Assembly (NCBI RefSeq): GCF_039539445.1
Contig: NZ_BAABDD010000008.1
Coordinates: forward strand, 124,001 to 188,000
Reading direction: 5' to 3'
Origin: Salinactinospora qingdaonensis
GTDB taxonomy: Bacteria; Actinomycetota; Actinomycetes; Streptosporangiales; Streptosporangiaceae
Length of the DNA stretch: 64,000 bases
The notes under the pieces were generated by a model, which made no database searches, was not told the origin of the DNA, and was given only the letters and a program-made list of their open reading frames with translations. Position numbers and translations under genes: made by a program. Positions 17,351-27,467 of the stretch are shown here, piece by piece; within the stretch, counting starts at the first letter, position 1, and each line of letters begins with the position of its first letter.

Positions 17351-18153
17351 AGTCGCCCGGTACCGACCTGAAAAGCCACGATGTCGAGGTTTGGAACGGC
17401 GACATCACGATGCGGGTCCGGGTCGGCGGGGACGGCCCGCCACTGGTGTACCTGCACGCCGCCAACGGTTTTGTGTGGGACCCGTTCCTCGACAGGCTCG
17501 CTGAGCGCTACACCGTCTACGCGCCGGAGTTTCCCGGCACGACACCCGGTAACCCGTACGCGATCCACCATCTGGACAGCGTGTGGGACGCGGTGCTGAT
17601 CTACGAGGAGACCCTGCGCGGGATGGGCCTGAACGCAGTGCCGGTGGTCGGGCAGTCGTTCGGCGGGATGCTCGCCGCGGAACTGGCCGCCGCCTACCCC
17701 ACCCTGTTCTCCCGCGCTGTCCTCCTCGACCCGATCGGGCTCTGGTGCGACGACACACCGGTGTCGAACTGGATCTCCGCGCCCTTCCCTGAGCTGATGG
17801 CGATGCTGTTCCACGACCCGACCAGCGAAGCCGTCCAGGATCTCCTGGCCATGCCCGACGATCCGGACGCCCAGGCGAGCGCGCAAGCCGCGATGGTCTG
17901 GAACCTGGGGGCCACGGGGAAACTGTGCTGGCCGATTCCCGATCGCGGCCTGCGCAAGCGGCTGCACCGCGTCAGCGCTCCCACCCTGCTCGTCTGGGGC
18001 GAGCACGACACGCTGATCCCCGTCCGCTACGCCGAGGAGTTCCAGCGCCACATCGCCGGCTCCAGGGTCGAGATCGTGGCCGGCGCGGGGCACGTTCCGC
18101 AAGTCGAGCAGGAGGAGACCACCCACCGTCTCGTCTCGGCGTTCCTGAGCTAA
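17347..18153 (+). CDS. alpha/beta hydrolase
   Basis: A 268-residue alpha/beta-fold hydrolase. The nucleophile elbow is GQSFGGM (about residues 103-109), the acid lies in LVWGEHDTLIP and the His in GAGHVPQVEQ. It resembles ring-cleavage-product hydrolases and esterases; with the oxygenase before it, hydrolysis of an oxygenated ester or lactone intermediate is likely. It is translationally coupled to the LLM monooxygenase gene (ATGA). Confidence 0.88.
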   Translation: MKSPGTDLKSHDVEVWNGDITMRVRVGGDGPPLVYLHAANGFVWDPFLDRLAERYTVYAPEFPGTTPGNPYAIHHLDSVWDAVLIYEETLRGMGLNAVPVVGQSFGGMLAAELAAAYPTLFSRAVLLDPIGLWCDDTPVSNWISAPFPELMAMLFHDPTSEAVQDLLAMPDDPDAQASAQAAMVWNLGATGKLCWPIPDRGLRKRLHRVSAPTLLVWGEHDTLIPVRYAEEFQRHIAGSRVEIVAGAGHVPQVEQEETTHRLVSAFLS

Positions 18154-18626
18154 AAAGGCGGGACAGCCCGGGGATCGACACGGTCCATGGGGCGTTACCG
18201 CCCGGCCGAGGGACACGTCGACGTCGTCGCTAGCTTCACGGCATGGCTGATCACCGGCGACGCTGTGGCCAGGGGGGCGATACGGCTTCACAAAAAGAGC
18301 GAACGTTCTTTCTTGACAATGAGTCGGAGCGGTAGGATTATAAAAAGAACGATCATTCGCTTTACTTTGTTTGCCGTTGGAAGGCACGCCGTGCAGCGCA
18401 CGCAGATCCGGGGCGGGGCCAACCGGGACCCCGCCCCGGGGACGCACCCGCACTGGCTGGGCGTGGCCTTTTCCGCGTCGTTGGCACGACCGTGCGCAGC
18501 TACACCCCGCACCGGCTGCTGGTCGGGTATGGCCACCCGGCCTTGCTCCAGTCAGTCGCGCGGCGCGTCGCGGTCGACCGTCTCCCACGACCCCCTGGCA
18601 CACCTTCACACCAAGGAGAGATTCTC
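18154..18626 (+). other. intergenic region with promoter and operator
   Basis: No credible gene is seen. An A+T-rich patch around 18290-18370 stands out and holds a promoter framed by inverted operator-like sequences (listed separately). The remainder, 18370-18626, is G+C-rich leader ending in the ribosome site of the next hydrolase. The gap splits the catabolic strand into two transcription units. Confidence 0.5.
18298..18361 (+). promoter_or_regulatory. promoter framed by operator-like inverted repeats
   Basis: TTGACA at 18313-18318 is followed after 17 bases by GATTAT (18336-18341), a plausible sigma-70-type promoter. AGCGAACGTTCTTT (18298-18311) lies before it and AAAGAACGATCATTCGCT (18344-18361) after it; they are inverted copies differing by a 4-base insertion. 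GAACGTTC and GAACGATCATTC look like TetR-family operators. The regulator is not evident in the window. Confidence 0.5.
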
Positions 18627-19529
18627 GTGACCCGAGAAGACATCACGTTCACCGCGGGCGATGTGGAACTACACGGGTGGGTGTTCCATCCCGATACGCA
18701 GGGCCCGGCACCGACAATCGTGATGGCGCACGGCCTCGCCGCGGTCAAGGAGCAGTACCTCGATCGCTACGCCGAGAGGTTCGCCGCCGCGGGGTTGCGC
18801 ACCATCGTCTACGACCACCGCAATTTCGGCTCCAGCGCGGGCGAACCGCGCCAGGACATCGATCCCTGGGTGCAGGTCCGCGACTTCCAGCACGCCATCA
18901 GTTACGCCCGCTCCCGTGCGGATGTCGACGGTGAGCGGATCGGCATCTGGGGCACCAGCTTCAGCGGTGGCCACGTCCTCGTACTCGGGGCGATCGATGC
19001 GCGTGTGCGCTGCGTCGTCTCGCAGGTGCCCACCATCAGCGGCAGCGAAGCCGCCCGCCGCCGCGTGCCACCGCACCTCGCCGAAACGGTCGTGCGAGCC
19101 CAAATCGCCGATCGGGAAGCGATCTATGCCGGTCATCCGCCCCAGCGGCGGCCGTTGATCGACGACGGCAGTGGTGAGCCCCCGGTCTACGCCGGAGCCG
19201 CCGCGAAGGAGTTCCTGAGCCGTCCCGCCAGCCGTCCCGCGACCTTCGTCAACAATGTCACCCTGCAATCGCTCGCCAGGAACAGGGACTACGAGCCGGG
19301 CAGCTACATCGCCCGGATCAGCCCGACCCCGCTGCTGATGCTCGTGACCGAGCACGACGATGTGGCGTTCACCGATCTGCAACTCGAGGCCTACGAGCGT
19401 GCCCTCGAACCGAAGCGGCTCTCCCTGCTGCCGGGTGACCACTTCACGCCCTACGACGAGACCTTCGAGGAGGCGGTCGGCCAGGCGACCGACTGGTTCC
19501 TCACTCACCTGTCCGGAGACTCCCGATGA
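18627..19529 (+). CDS. alpha/beta hydrolase (YcjY/dienelactone-like)
   Basis: A 300-residue alpha/beta hydrolase. The oxyanion region is VMAHGLAAVKEQYLDRYAERF, the nucleophile elbow is GTSFSGGH, the acid lies in LVTEHDDVAF and the His in LPGDHFTPYD. The GTG at 18627 with AAGGAGA seven bases upstream was chosen over earlier in-frame starts. It starts a second unit of the catabolic island and is coupled by ATGA to the SCO6745-like gene. Likely an esterase, lactonase or C-C hydrolase; substrate unknown. Confidence 0.85.
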   Translation: MTREDITFTAGDVELHGWVFHPDTQGPAPTIVMAHGLAAVKEQYLDRYAERFAAAGLRTIVYDHRNFGSSAGEPRQDIDPWVQVRDFQHAISYARSRADVDGERIGIWGTSFSGGHVLVLGAIDARVRCVVSQVPTISGSEAARRRVPPHLAETVVRAQIADREAIYAGHPPQRRPLIDDGSGEPPVYAGAAAKEFLSRPASRPATFVNNVTLQSLARNRDYEPGSYIARISPTPLLMLVTEHDDVAFTDLQLEAYERALEPKRLSLLPGDHFTPYDETFEEAVGQATDWFLTHLSGDSR

Positions 19530-20266
19530 ACGACACCCTGTCATTCGTCCGCGCTGCCTGCCCTGTCGTGCACCGCATCGGCGGAGCCTGGTTCTTCACC
19601 GAGGACGTCGCCCGCGAGGGCGCCAAGGTCGGCGTCACGGACCGGTTCGCCCTCTATGCCGCGGGCCGCGGCGGGGTGCTCGGCGACTGTCACCCCGATG
19701 TCGTCGCCTCCGCCTTTGCCTTCTTCCCACCGCAGCTCGTGGCCGCCAAATACCGGGAGGGCATCGCGGCGACCCCGCCGATGGAGTGTGCGCGCGCATA
19801 CGCGGCAGGGCTGGCGGCTTGGGGGGACCGACTCCTCGGTGACCTGCCCGGTGTCGAGCGGCTTGCCGACTTTGGGCGCCGGATCGCGGATTCGGTGCGG
19901 CCGATGGGCTTGCCGCTCTTCGCTGGGTGGCGCGCTCTGCCCGCACCCAGCGGCCCCGGCGGCGCGGCTGCCCTCGCCTTGCAAGTTCTCCGGGAACTCC
20001 GTGGCGATCTGCATATCCACGCTGTCGTGGCCAAAGAACTGACGCCGCTGGAGGCGATCCTGGGCAAGGACGGGCCCGAACGCGCCCGCGAGCTCAGCTA
20101 TCCCGAGCCCTACCCGCCGATCGAGGACTTCGTCGACCGCCGCGAGGCGGCAGAGGACCTCACCGACCGCCTCGTCGCGCCCGCCTACGCCGTGCTTGAC
20201 GCGACCGAACGCTCCGACTTCCTAAGCCTGCTACGCGCCGCGGAGGCCGCGACCCTCGCGCCATGA
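19526..20266 (+). CDS. SCO6745-family-like protein
   Basis: A 246-residue helical protein. The pattern RFALYAAGRGGVLGDCHPDVVASAFAFF fits what is known of the SCO6745/SalK-like family of actinobacteria, seen often near oxidoreductase and regulator genes. No enzymatic motif is recognised. It overlaps both neighbours by 4 bases (ATGA), so it is made together with the hydrolase and the HPP protein. Confidence 0.65.
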   Translation: MNDTLSFVRAACPVVHRIGGAWFFTEDVAREGAKVGVTDRFALYAAGRGGVLGDCHPDVVASAFAFFPPQLVAAKYREGIAATPPMECARAYAAGLAAWGDRLLGDLPGVERLADFGRRIADSVRPMGLPLFAGWRALPAPSGPGGAAALALQVLRELRGDLHIHAVVAKELTPLEAILGKDGPERARELSYPEPYPPIEDFVDRREAAEDLTDRLVAPAYAVLDATERSDFLSLLRAAEAATLAP

Positions 20267-20859
20267 GCGCTACCGGAACGGACATGCACAGCATGGGGCA
20301 CCGGCCGAAGCTAGAGCGGCAAGGGCTTGCGGCCTCGGCCGGTGCTTTGCTCATCCTGCCGCCGTTCATGGCGCTCACCCACCACCTCTCCCTGCACACC
20401 GAGCTGAAGTTTCTGCTGTTCCCACCGCTGGCGTCGCTGGGCTACCGGGCTTTTCGCACCCCTTGGGGGACGGCGACACAATTTCGCAGCGTCGTCGTCG
20501 CGCCCACTCTGGGCAGCGTGTGCGGTCTGGCACTCAACACCTGGATCGGGCTGAATGCGCCGGCGATCGCGTTCGCCGTCATCGCGGGCATCCTGCTCGT
20601 GGATGTGCTGCGCGCCGACGCGCCCCCCACGCTCGCGGTGAGCGTGCTCGTCCTGTTGGCCACCGATCCCGGCTGGGCCTTCCCTTTGTCCGTACTCGCG
20701 GCTACGAGCGGCCTCTACCTGATCTTCCTCGTCTGGCGGCGGCTGCTGACCCTGTCGCCGTCCATAGCGCGTGCGTGCGCGCGCCCACGCGCTCGGGGGG
20801 AGCCCCGAGCCGGTGGCCACCGCCGCCCCCGCCGTGGCCCTTCCGACAGCTCCGGATGA
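20263..20859 (+). CDS. HPP-family membrane protein
   Basis: A 198-residue integral membrane protein with about four hydrophobic segments between residues 22 and 155 and an Arg/Pro-rich tail. The PPFMALTHH and FPPLASLGYRAFRTPWGTA elements resemble the HPP family. Some HPP proteins move nitrite; here, in an aromatic-degradation operon, transport of a substrate or product is possible but unproven. It is the last gene of the unit (ATGA overlap with the preceding gene). Confidence 0.65.
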   Translation: MSATGTDMHSMGHRPKLERQGLAASAGALLILPPFMALTHHLSLHTELKFLLFPPLASLGYRAFRTPWGTATQFRSVVVAPTLGSVCGLALNTWIGLNAPAIAFAVIAGILLVDVLRADAPPTLAVSVLVLLATDPGWAFPLSVLAATSGLYLIFLVWRRLLTLSPSIARACARPRARGEPRAGGHRRPRRGPSDSSG

Positions 20860-21075
20860 GAAAGCTGTGCTCGCTCGCCGCTGCCACGACTGCTGCCCCC
20901 ACCCACCCCCTATGTCGCTCACACCGGCCGGCTAGCGGGAGTGGTTGGCCTCGACGGGCGGAGAGGCGATGGCCGCCGGTCCGGCACAGTGGATATGGGG
21001 CACCGGGGGTGATCGCGCCCCAGCGGGCCGCCGAGCACGCGGCGAACGGCTCGGCACGGGCGTCATTGCTGGGTG

Positions 21076-21149
21076 TGCCCCCGGTCGGATTCGAACCGAC
21101 ACTTGTGACCCTTTTAGGGGGCCTGCCTCTACCGTTGGGCTACGAGGGC
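21076..21149 (-). tRNA. atypical class I tRNA gene, apparent anticodon UAA
   Basis: Read on the minus strand, a 74-base cloverleaf folds: acceptor stem GCCCTCG/CGGGGGC (one T-G pair), D arm GCCC...AGGC with GG in the loop and one mismatch, anticodon stem GGCCC/GGGTC, a 6-base variable loop and a canonical T arm (GTCGG TTCGAAT CCGAC). The anticodon loop is CCTAAAA, which gives UAA (Leu UUA) but with C instead of the near-universal U at position 33, and without the long variable arm that real leucine tRNAs have. CCA is not encoded. It may be an unusual isoacceptor or a pseudo-tRNA. Confidence 0.7.
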
Positions 21150-21530
21150 CCAACCATCATACCGGGCGTGACGGGACTGATCGAAAAGCGCCGACAGCCT
21201 CCCCGCAGGGCTTTCCGCACTCACAGTGGCCGCCGGCCGCCCGGCCGGCGGCCCCGCTGCTCGCGCTGCCCGCCCCCTGTATCCGCCGCGGCGCGAAAGG
21301 GACACCACCCCATGCGGGCCCGGTCGCTGGCGAGCTGGGGCCACGGGCGTACCGCGAACAACCACGAGGGCGGGGAGCTGGGCCGATAGGGCGCCACTGC
21401 GAAAGCGAGGCCCTACCCCGCGCTTGCGGCACCGCCGCTACCGCGGGCTGGGAGTGCTCGCGCCGACTGGCGTGTCGGGCCATAGCCCCGCGGCCTCACC
21501 CCACGGGGCCCACACTCTGTGTAACGCAGG

Positions 21531-21560
21531 TGTGGCCGGTCCCGGCTGGGACCGGCCACA
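21531..21560 (-). terminator. terminator after ndh
   Basis: A perfect 13-bp stem (TGTGGCCGGTCCC against GGGACCGGCCACA) with a 4-base loop, 40 bases beyond the stop of the NADH dehydrogenase gene. Confidence 0.75.
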
Positions 21561-21599
21561 GTGAACACGTGCGACGCCGATGAGGGAAATGCGCCGTCG

Positions 21600-22997
21600 T
21601 CAGCTCGCTCGGCGCAGCAACTGGCCGTTGTGGACCTGGGGCCGGCTGGCTTCCTCGAACGGCTGGTGAGGTTCGCTCATCTCCGGCAGCGCAGCGAAGT
21701 CACGGCGCAGCAGGAACCCAAGGGCCCAATCGGCCAGGACACGTAGCTTGCGGTTGAACGTGGGCACGGCGTACAGGTGGTACGACCGGTGCGCCCACCA
21801 GGCGAGTCGCCCGGTCAGCTTGATCTTGCCGAAAAGCTGCGCGGCCCCCTTTTGCAGGCCAAGGCCGGCCACGGCGCCGAGGTTCTTGTGCCGGTAGGCC
21901 CGCAGCGGCTTGCCGCGCAGGGTGGCGATGACGTTGCCCGCCAGGATCGGCGCCTGGCGTACGGCGTTCTGCGCGTTGGGCGGGTAGAAGCTGCCCGGCT
22001 TGTTCAGGTCGGGAACCTGGGCGTTGTCGCCACCGGCGAAGGCGCCGTCGGCGCCGTTGATCGTCAGGTACTCGCTGGTGTCCAGATGCCCCTTGGGTCC
22101 CAGCGGGAGATCGGATGCCTGTACGACCGGGCTCGGCTTGACGCCGGCGGTCCATACCAGCGTGCCGGCGTCGAACTCGGTGCCGTCGCTGAGCTTGATG
22201 TGCTGGTTGACCGCTGACTCAAGCAGGGTCGAGAGACGCACGTCGATGTTGCGCCGCCGGAGCTGGTTGAGTGACTTCTGCCCCACGTCGGGGCCGACCT
22301 CGGGCAGAATCGTGTCGGCGGCCTCGATGAGGTAGAAGTGGAGATCGTCGATCCCGATCGAGGAGTACATCCGCGTGGCGTCGCGCGCGAGGTCCTCCAG
22401 TTCGGCCACCGCCTCGGCGCCGGCGAAACCGCCCCCCACGAAGACGAAGTTGAGGGCCTTGCGGCGCAGCGCCGGGTCGTCGGTGGAGTCGGCGATGCTG
22501 AGCTGCTCCAACACGTGGTTGCGCAGGTAAGCGGCCTCCTGCACGGTCTTGATCCCGATGCCCCACTCGGCGAGGCCGGGAATGGGCAGCGTGCGCGAGA
22601 TGGCGCCGGCGGCCATCACGATGAGGTCGTAGCCGATCTGGCGCGTCCTGCCCTCGTTGGGCTCGAAATCGACGGTGCGGTTGGCGTGGTCGATGCGGAT
22701 GACGCGGCCGTTGAGGACCTTGGTGCGCTTGAGCACCTTGCGCAACGGAACGACGACGTTGCGCGGGGAGATGCTGCCTGCGGCCGTCTCGGGCAGGAAG
22801 GGCTGGTAGGTCATGTAGGCGTTGGGGTCGACGATGGTGATACGCGCCTCACCGACCCCGAGTTTCTTCTCCAGCTCCCTTGCGGTGTACATGCCCAGGT
22901 ACCCGCCGCCGACGATGAGCACATGCGGGATCTCCGACTCGGCGCCGCCACCATGAACCGGTCGGTAGTTGCGGAGCTCCGTTATCGCAGTCATCAC
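21600..22997 (-). CDS. ndh: type II NADH dehydrogenase
   Basis: A 465-residue single-subunit NADH:quinone oxidoreductase. The FAD fold is at VLIVGGGYLGMYTAREL (about residues 26-42), the NADH fold at FVFVGGGFAGAEAVAELE (about 170-187), and the second FAD contact at DGAFAGGDNAQVPD. A hydrophobic/basic C-terminal part should bind the inner face of the membrane. The first codon is GTG at 22997, directly followed by ATG. It transfers electrons from NADH to menaquinone without pumping protons. Two Rex-like operator sites upstream suggest control by the NADH/NAD ratio, as known for ndh in streptomycetes. Confidence 0.9.
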   Translation of the reverse strand: MMTAITELRNYRPVHGGGAESEIPHVLIVGGGYLGMYTARELEKKLGVGEARITIVDPNAYMTYQPFLPETAAGSISPRNVVVPLRKVLKRTKVLNGRVIRIDHANRTVDFEPNEGRTRQIGYDLIVMAAGAISRTLPIPGLAEWGIGIKTVQEAAYLRNHVLEQLSIADSTDDPALRRKALNFVFVGGGFAGAEAVAELEDLARDATRMYSSIGIDDLHFYLIEAADTILPEVGPDVGQKSLNQLRRRNIDVRLSTLLESAVNQHIKLSDGTEFDAGTLVWTAGVKPSPVVQASDLPLGPKGHLDTSEYLTINGADGAFAGGDNAQVPDLNKPGSFYPPNAQNAVRQAPILAGNVIATLRGKPLRAYRHKNLGAVAGLGLQKGAAQLFGKIKLTGRLAWWAHRSYHLYAVPTFNRKLRVLADWALGFLLRRDFAALPEMSEPHQPFEEASRPQVHNGQLLRRAS

Positions 22998-23143
22998 ATA
23001 CCCGCCCTTGGTTCCCCCAACTCGTCACCCGTCCAGGTGACGAAGATCTGTAAATCTTCGCTGATCGGCATATCGGCAACCTGTTTCTCGGCGAAAGAAG
23101 GAGGTTCTTCCGCTCCTAGGGAGGCTATCTCTCCCATGCACGC

Positions 23144-23161
23144 TTGTGCATCCTTTCACAA
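23144..23161 (-). promoter_or_regulatory. Rex-like operator 1 of ndh
   Basis: TTGTGCATCCTTTCACAA matches the known Rex site TTGTGAA-N4-TTCACAA with one mismatch. It sits where the promoter core following the TTGACG box at 23175-23170 would be, so binding would block transcription of ndh. Confidence 0.6.
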
Positions 23162-23247
23162 GCACCCCCCGTCAAGAAAGAGACAAGTCGTGAAGGTTTA
23201 GACCACCCAGCAACGGGAGAGCACAGCGTTTTTGCAGGTCACAGCGC

Positions 23248-23265
23248 TTGTGAACAGCTTAACAG
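23248..23265 (-). promoter_or_regulatory. Rex-like operator 2 of ndh
   Basis: TTGTGAACAGCTTAACAG has a perfect left half of the Rex site and two mismatches in the right half. It lies about 100 bases upstream of the first site. Confidence 0.4.
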
Positions 23266-23367
23266 GGTCTGTGGCGCGTGATCGGACTCACCCGGAAACA
23301 GCCTGGCCTGTGAGGGGACCATCGGCGCGGAAAGCCATGACCAGCAGTATCGAGGGCCCTGCTGCAC

Positions 23368-23402
23368 TCGGTGGGGCACTCGGCCATGGGGTGCCCCACC
23401 GA
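23368..23402 (-). terminator. terminator after ppx
   Basis: A 12-bp stem with an 11-base loop (CGGTGGGGCAC arm against GTGCCCCACCG) lies directly after the end of the ppx gene. Confidence 0.65.
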
Positions 23403-23410
23403 AAGCGGTC

Positions 23411-24409
23411 TTAGGCGTCTTCGGGCTCGCTCAGGCCCAGGCTCCAGGCTATGCCGTCAAGGATGTCGTGCTCGCTGGCGACGAACTCCACAGCGCCGGT
23501 CCGCGCCAGCACCCGGTCCAGGATCAACGTGCCAGCGGCGATGACATCGACCCGGCCAGGGTGCATGACCGGAATCTCGGCTCGGCGCTCGCGCGGCATC
23601 GCCAGCAACTCCCGGGCCATCTCGTGCACCCGCTCTTGGGAGACACGACCGTGGTGGATACGTTCGGCGTCATACTCGGGCAGCTCCAGCGCGATCCCGG
23701 CGATCGTGGTCGCGGTACCGGCCACACACACCACTGTGGCCGCCTCCGTGAGCGGCACCGTACGCTCGGCCTCGTCCAGCCCGGCCTCGATGTCAGCCGT
23801 AGCGGCGGCGATCTGTTCGGCCGTGGGCGGGTCCTCGGCGAAGTGGCGCTCGGTCAGCCGGACGCACCCGATGTCGACCGAGCGGGCGGCACGCACAGCG
23901 CCCCCTTCGGCTCCGTCGTCGTGGCCGAGCACGAACTCGGTGGAACCGCCGCCGATGTCGACCACGAGGTAGGGCCGCTGGAAACCGTCGTCTTCGCTGT
24001 CTTGAGCCTCCAGTTCGGCCGTGGCGCCGATGAAGGACAGCTCAGCCTCCTCGTCACCGGTGATGACCTCGGGCTCCACGCCGATGATCTCGCGCACACC
24101 AGCGACGAACGCCTCCCGGTTGGAGACGTCGCGGCTGGCGCTGGTCGCGACCATACGGACGGTGTCGGGCCCCGGCTCGATACCGTGGCCCCGCATGAGC
24201 TCGGCATAGTCGCGTAGTGCGGTGAACGTGCGCTCCAGCGCTTCTGGAGCGAAAGCGCCGGTGCGGTCCACATCCTGGCCGAGCCGCACGATCTCCATGC
24301 GACGTTCGACGTCGATCGCCTGAAGCTCGTCCTCGTCGAGTTCGCTGACCTCGGAGACGAGGAGGCGGATGGAGTTGGTGCCGCAGTCGACGGCCGCCAC
24401 GGTGGTCAC
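23411..24409 (-). CDS. ppx: exopolyphosphatase/GppA-family phosphatase
   Basis: A 332-residue member of the ASKHA fold. The phosphate-1 motif is DCGTNSIRLLV at the start and phosphate-2 is DIGGGSTEFVLG near residue 150. It is the short two-domain form typical of actinobacterial Ppx proteins, which cut terminal phosphate from polyphosphate or pppGpp. The start is the GTG at 24409. It is the last gene of the conserved eno-ftsB-DUF501-ppx string, 33 bases after DUF501. Confidence 0.9.
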   Translation of the reverse strand: MTTVAAVDCGTNSIRLLVSEVSELDEDELQAIDVERRMEIVRLGQDVDRTGAFAPEALERTFTALRDYAELMRGHGIEPGPDTVRMVATSASRDVSNREAFVAGVREIIGVEPEVITGDEEAELSFIGATAELEAQDSEDDGFQRPYLVVDIGGGSTEFVLGHDDGAEGGAVRAARSVDIGCVRLTERHFAEDPPTAEQIAAATADIEAGLDEAERTVPLTEAATVVCVAGTATTIAGIALELPEYDAERIHHGRVSQERVHEMARELLAMPRERRAEIPVMHPGRVDVIAAGTLILDRVLARTGAVEFVASEHDILDGIAWSLGLSEPEDA

Positions 24410-24442
24410 GGGCTGTCCTCGCTGTCGCTCGGGTGATTGGGA

Positions 24443-25024
24443 TTACTCGGGGGAAACAGGGGCGCCGGAGTCGCCGCACCCCTGCTCGACGTGGGCACAC
24501 GGCCCGTCGCGCCACCATTCGGGCAGCGCGTGCAGCGCCTCCCGGCCGAACGGATTCGTCCCAGGGGCGGCGAGCTCGTGGGCGATCAGGGCGTGCAGGC
24601 ACTTGACCCGCTCGGGCATGCCGCCCGCGCTTTGCATCCCCTCGGGCAGTGGTTCGAGGCCGTCGCGGCGGGCCTGCTCGTCGCGCTCGCGCAGGTAGGA
24701 CTCGTGAGCCGCTCGGTAGGACGCGCGCACCTGCGGATCGTGCGCGAGCCGTTCGGTCATCTCGCGCATCAACCCGCTGGCCTCCAGCGTGCCTACCGCT
24801 GAGGCGGCACGCGGGCAGGTCAGGTAGTACAGCGTGGGAAACGGGGTGCCATCAGCCAGGCGAGGCGCGGTGCGTACGACGTCGGGCAGCCCACAGGGGC
24901 AACGGTGGGCGACCCCTCGCAACCCTCGGGGCGGGCGGCCAAGCTGGAGCCGAACGGCCGCGGCGTCGGCGGGGGTGGGCCGCTCGTCGGCGGCGCTGCT
25001 GGGTGGCTGATCGGCAGAATTCAT
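24443..25024 (-). CDS. DUF501-family protein
   Basis: A 193-residue protein with the DUF501 pattern: QLGRPPRGLRGVAHRCPCGLPDVV at the N-terminal side, PTLYYLTCP, then HESYLRERD and GMPERVKCLHALIAHELA. It has conserved Cys residues and may bind a metal. Function unknown, but the gene is almost always between ftsB/divIC and ppx in actinobacteria, as here. The ATG at 25024 was chosen; the open frame before it is not conserved-looking. Confidence 0.88.
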   Translation of the reverse strand: MNSADQPPSSAADERPTPADAAAVRLQLGRPPRGLRGVAHRCPCGLPDVVRTAPRLADGTPFPTLYYLTCPRAASAVGTLEASGLMREMTERLAHDPQVRASYRAAHESYLRERDEQARRDGLEPLPEGMQSAGGMPERVKCLHALIAHELAAPGTNPFGREALHALPEWWRDGPCAHVEQGCGDSGAPVSPE

Positions 25025-25134
25025 CGTTTTGACAGGGTAGCCCGTGCCGCGGGGCAGTGGTGATCGCGACGGGCACGGCGCCGACCACCGGAGACCGCCG
25101 TGGGCACGGAGGACGCGGTGGGCCGCCATGCGGG

Positions 25135-25692
25135 TCAGTGGGCGGGCGCTTGGGCCTCGGGGATGCTCCCCGTGTCGGGGGCAGCGCGATCGGCCTCGCG
25201 TACCGACTTCCACAACTGGGTGAACCAGGGGTCGGCGGGCTCGTCGGCCTCGGGCTGCTCCGCGTCGTCCTCCTCAGCGCCCAACACGACGTAGGTGTGC
25301 TCACCGGGGTACTGGTAGTGCAGCCGGGTGCGGGCGAGCCGTTCGACATAGCCCGGGTCTTGCAACCGATCGTAGCGCTGCTGCAAGTCCTCCACCTCGC
25401 CGCGGGTGCGGGAGAGCTCCTCCTGAAGCCGGGTGATCTCGGCACGCTGGGCGATGTATTCGCGCAGTGGGTAGGCCAGGCTGAGCGCGATGACGCACAC
25501 GACAAGGGCGAGGATGGCGGCGCGGCTGGTCAGCGCGGGACGCCGGCGGGCGGAACGCCGCTTGGCAGCGCCCGCGCTGCCGGGAGTCGGGCGGCGCCCC
25601 CGTCCGGAGGTCTGCGGGCCCCGCGCGGACGAACCGGACGCCCGGGGCCCCGCGCGAGCGCGGGACCCTGCGGGCCGTTCCGGTCGAGACAC
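25135..25692 (-). CDS. FtsB/DivIC-like septum formation protein
   Basis: A 185-residue bitopic membrane protein: a 55-residue Arg/Gly/Pro-rich cytoplasmic tail, one membrane helix (about 57-76, AAILALVVCVIALSLAYPL), a coiled coil (about 80-112, RAEITRLQEELSRTRGEVE...) and the FtsB-typical PGYVERLARTRLHYQYPGEHTYVVL. It should join FtsL and FtsQ in the divisome on the outer face of the membrane. It lies seven bases after eno, so the two are co-transcribed. Confidence 0.9.
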   Translation of the reverse strand: MSRPERPAGSRARAGPRASGSSARGPQTSGRGRRPTPGSAGAAKRRSARRRPALTSRAAILALVVCVIALSLAYPLREYIAQRAEITRLQEELSRTRGEVEDLQQRYDRLQDPGYVERLARTRLHYQYPGEHTYVVLGAEEDDAEQPEADEPADPWFTQLWKSVREADRAAPDTGSIPEAQAPAH

Positions 25693-25699
25693 GGCGGGA

Positions 25700-27467
<1,768 letters not shown>

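Larger units (their letters stand above)
20860..21599. other. intergenic region holding a tRNA gene
   Basis: Besides the atypical tRNA gene and the ndh terminator (both listed), no gene is seen. The sequence is very G+C-rich and the open frames here cross the tRNA. Confidence 0.5.
22998..23410 (-). other. ndh upstream region
   Basis: The region holds the leader of ndh (about 22998-23140), a TTGACG minus-35-like box at 23175-23170, two Rex-like sites and the ppx terminator (listed separately). No gene is seen. Confidence 0.5.

Noticed and set aside
21076..21149. bldA-type leucine tRNA
   Set aside because: The anticodon would fit, but the long variable arm is missing and C33 is abnormal, so it was kept as an atypical tRNA instead.
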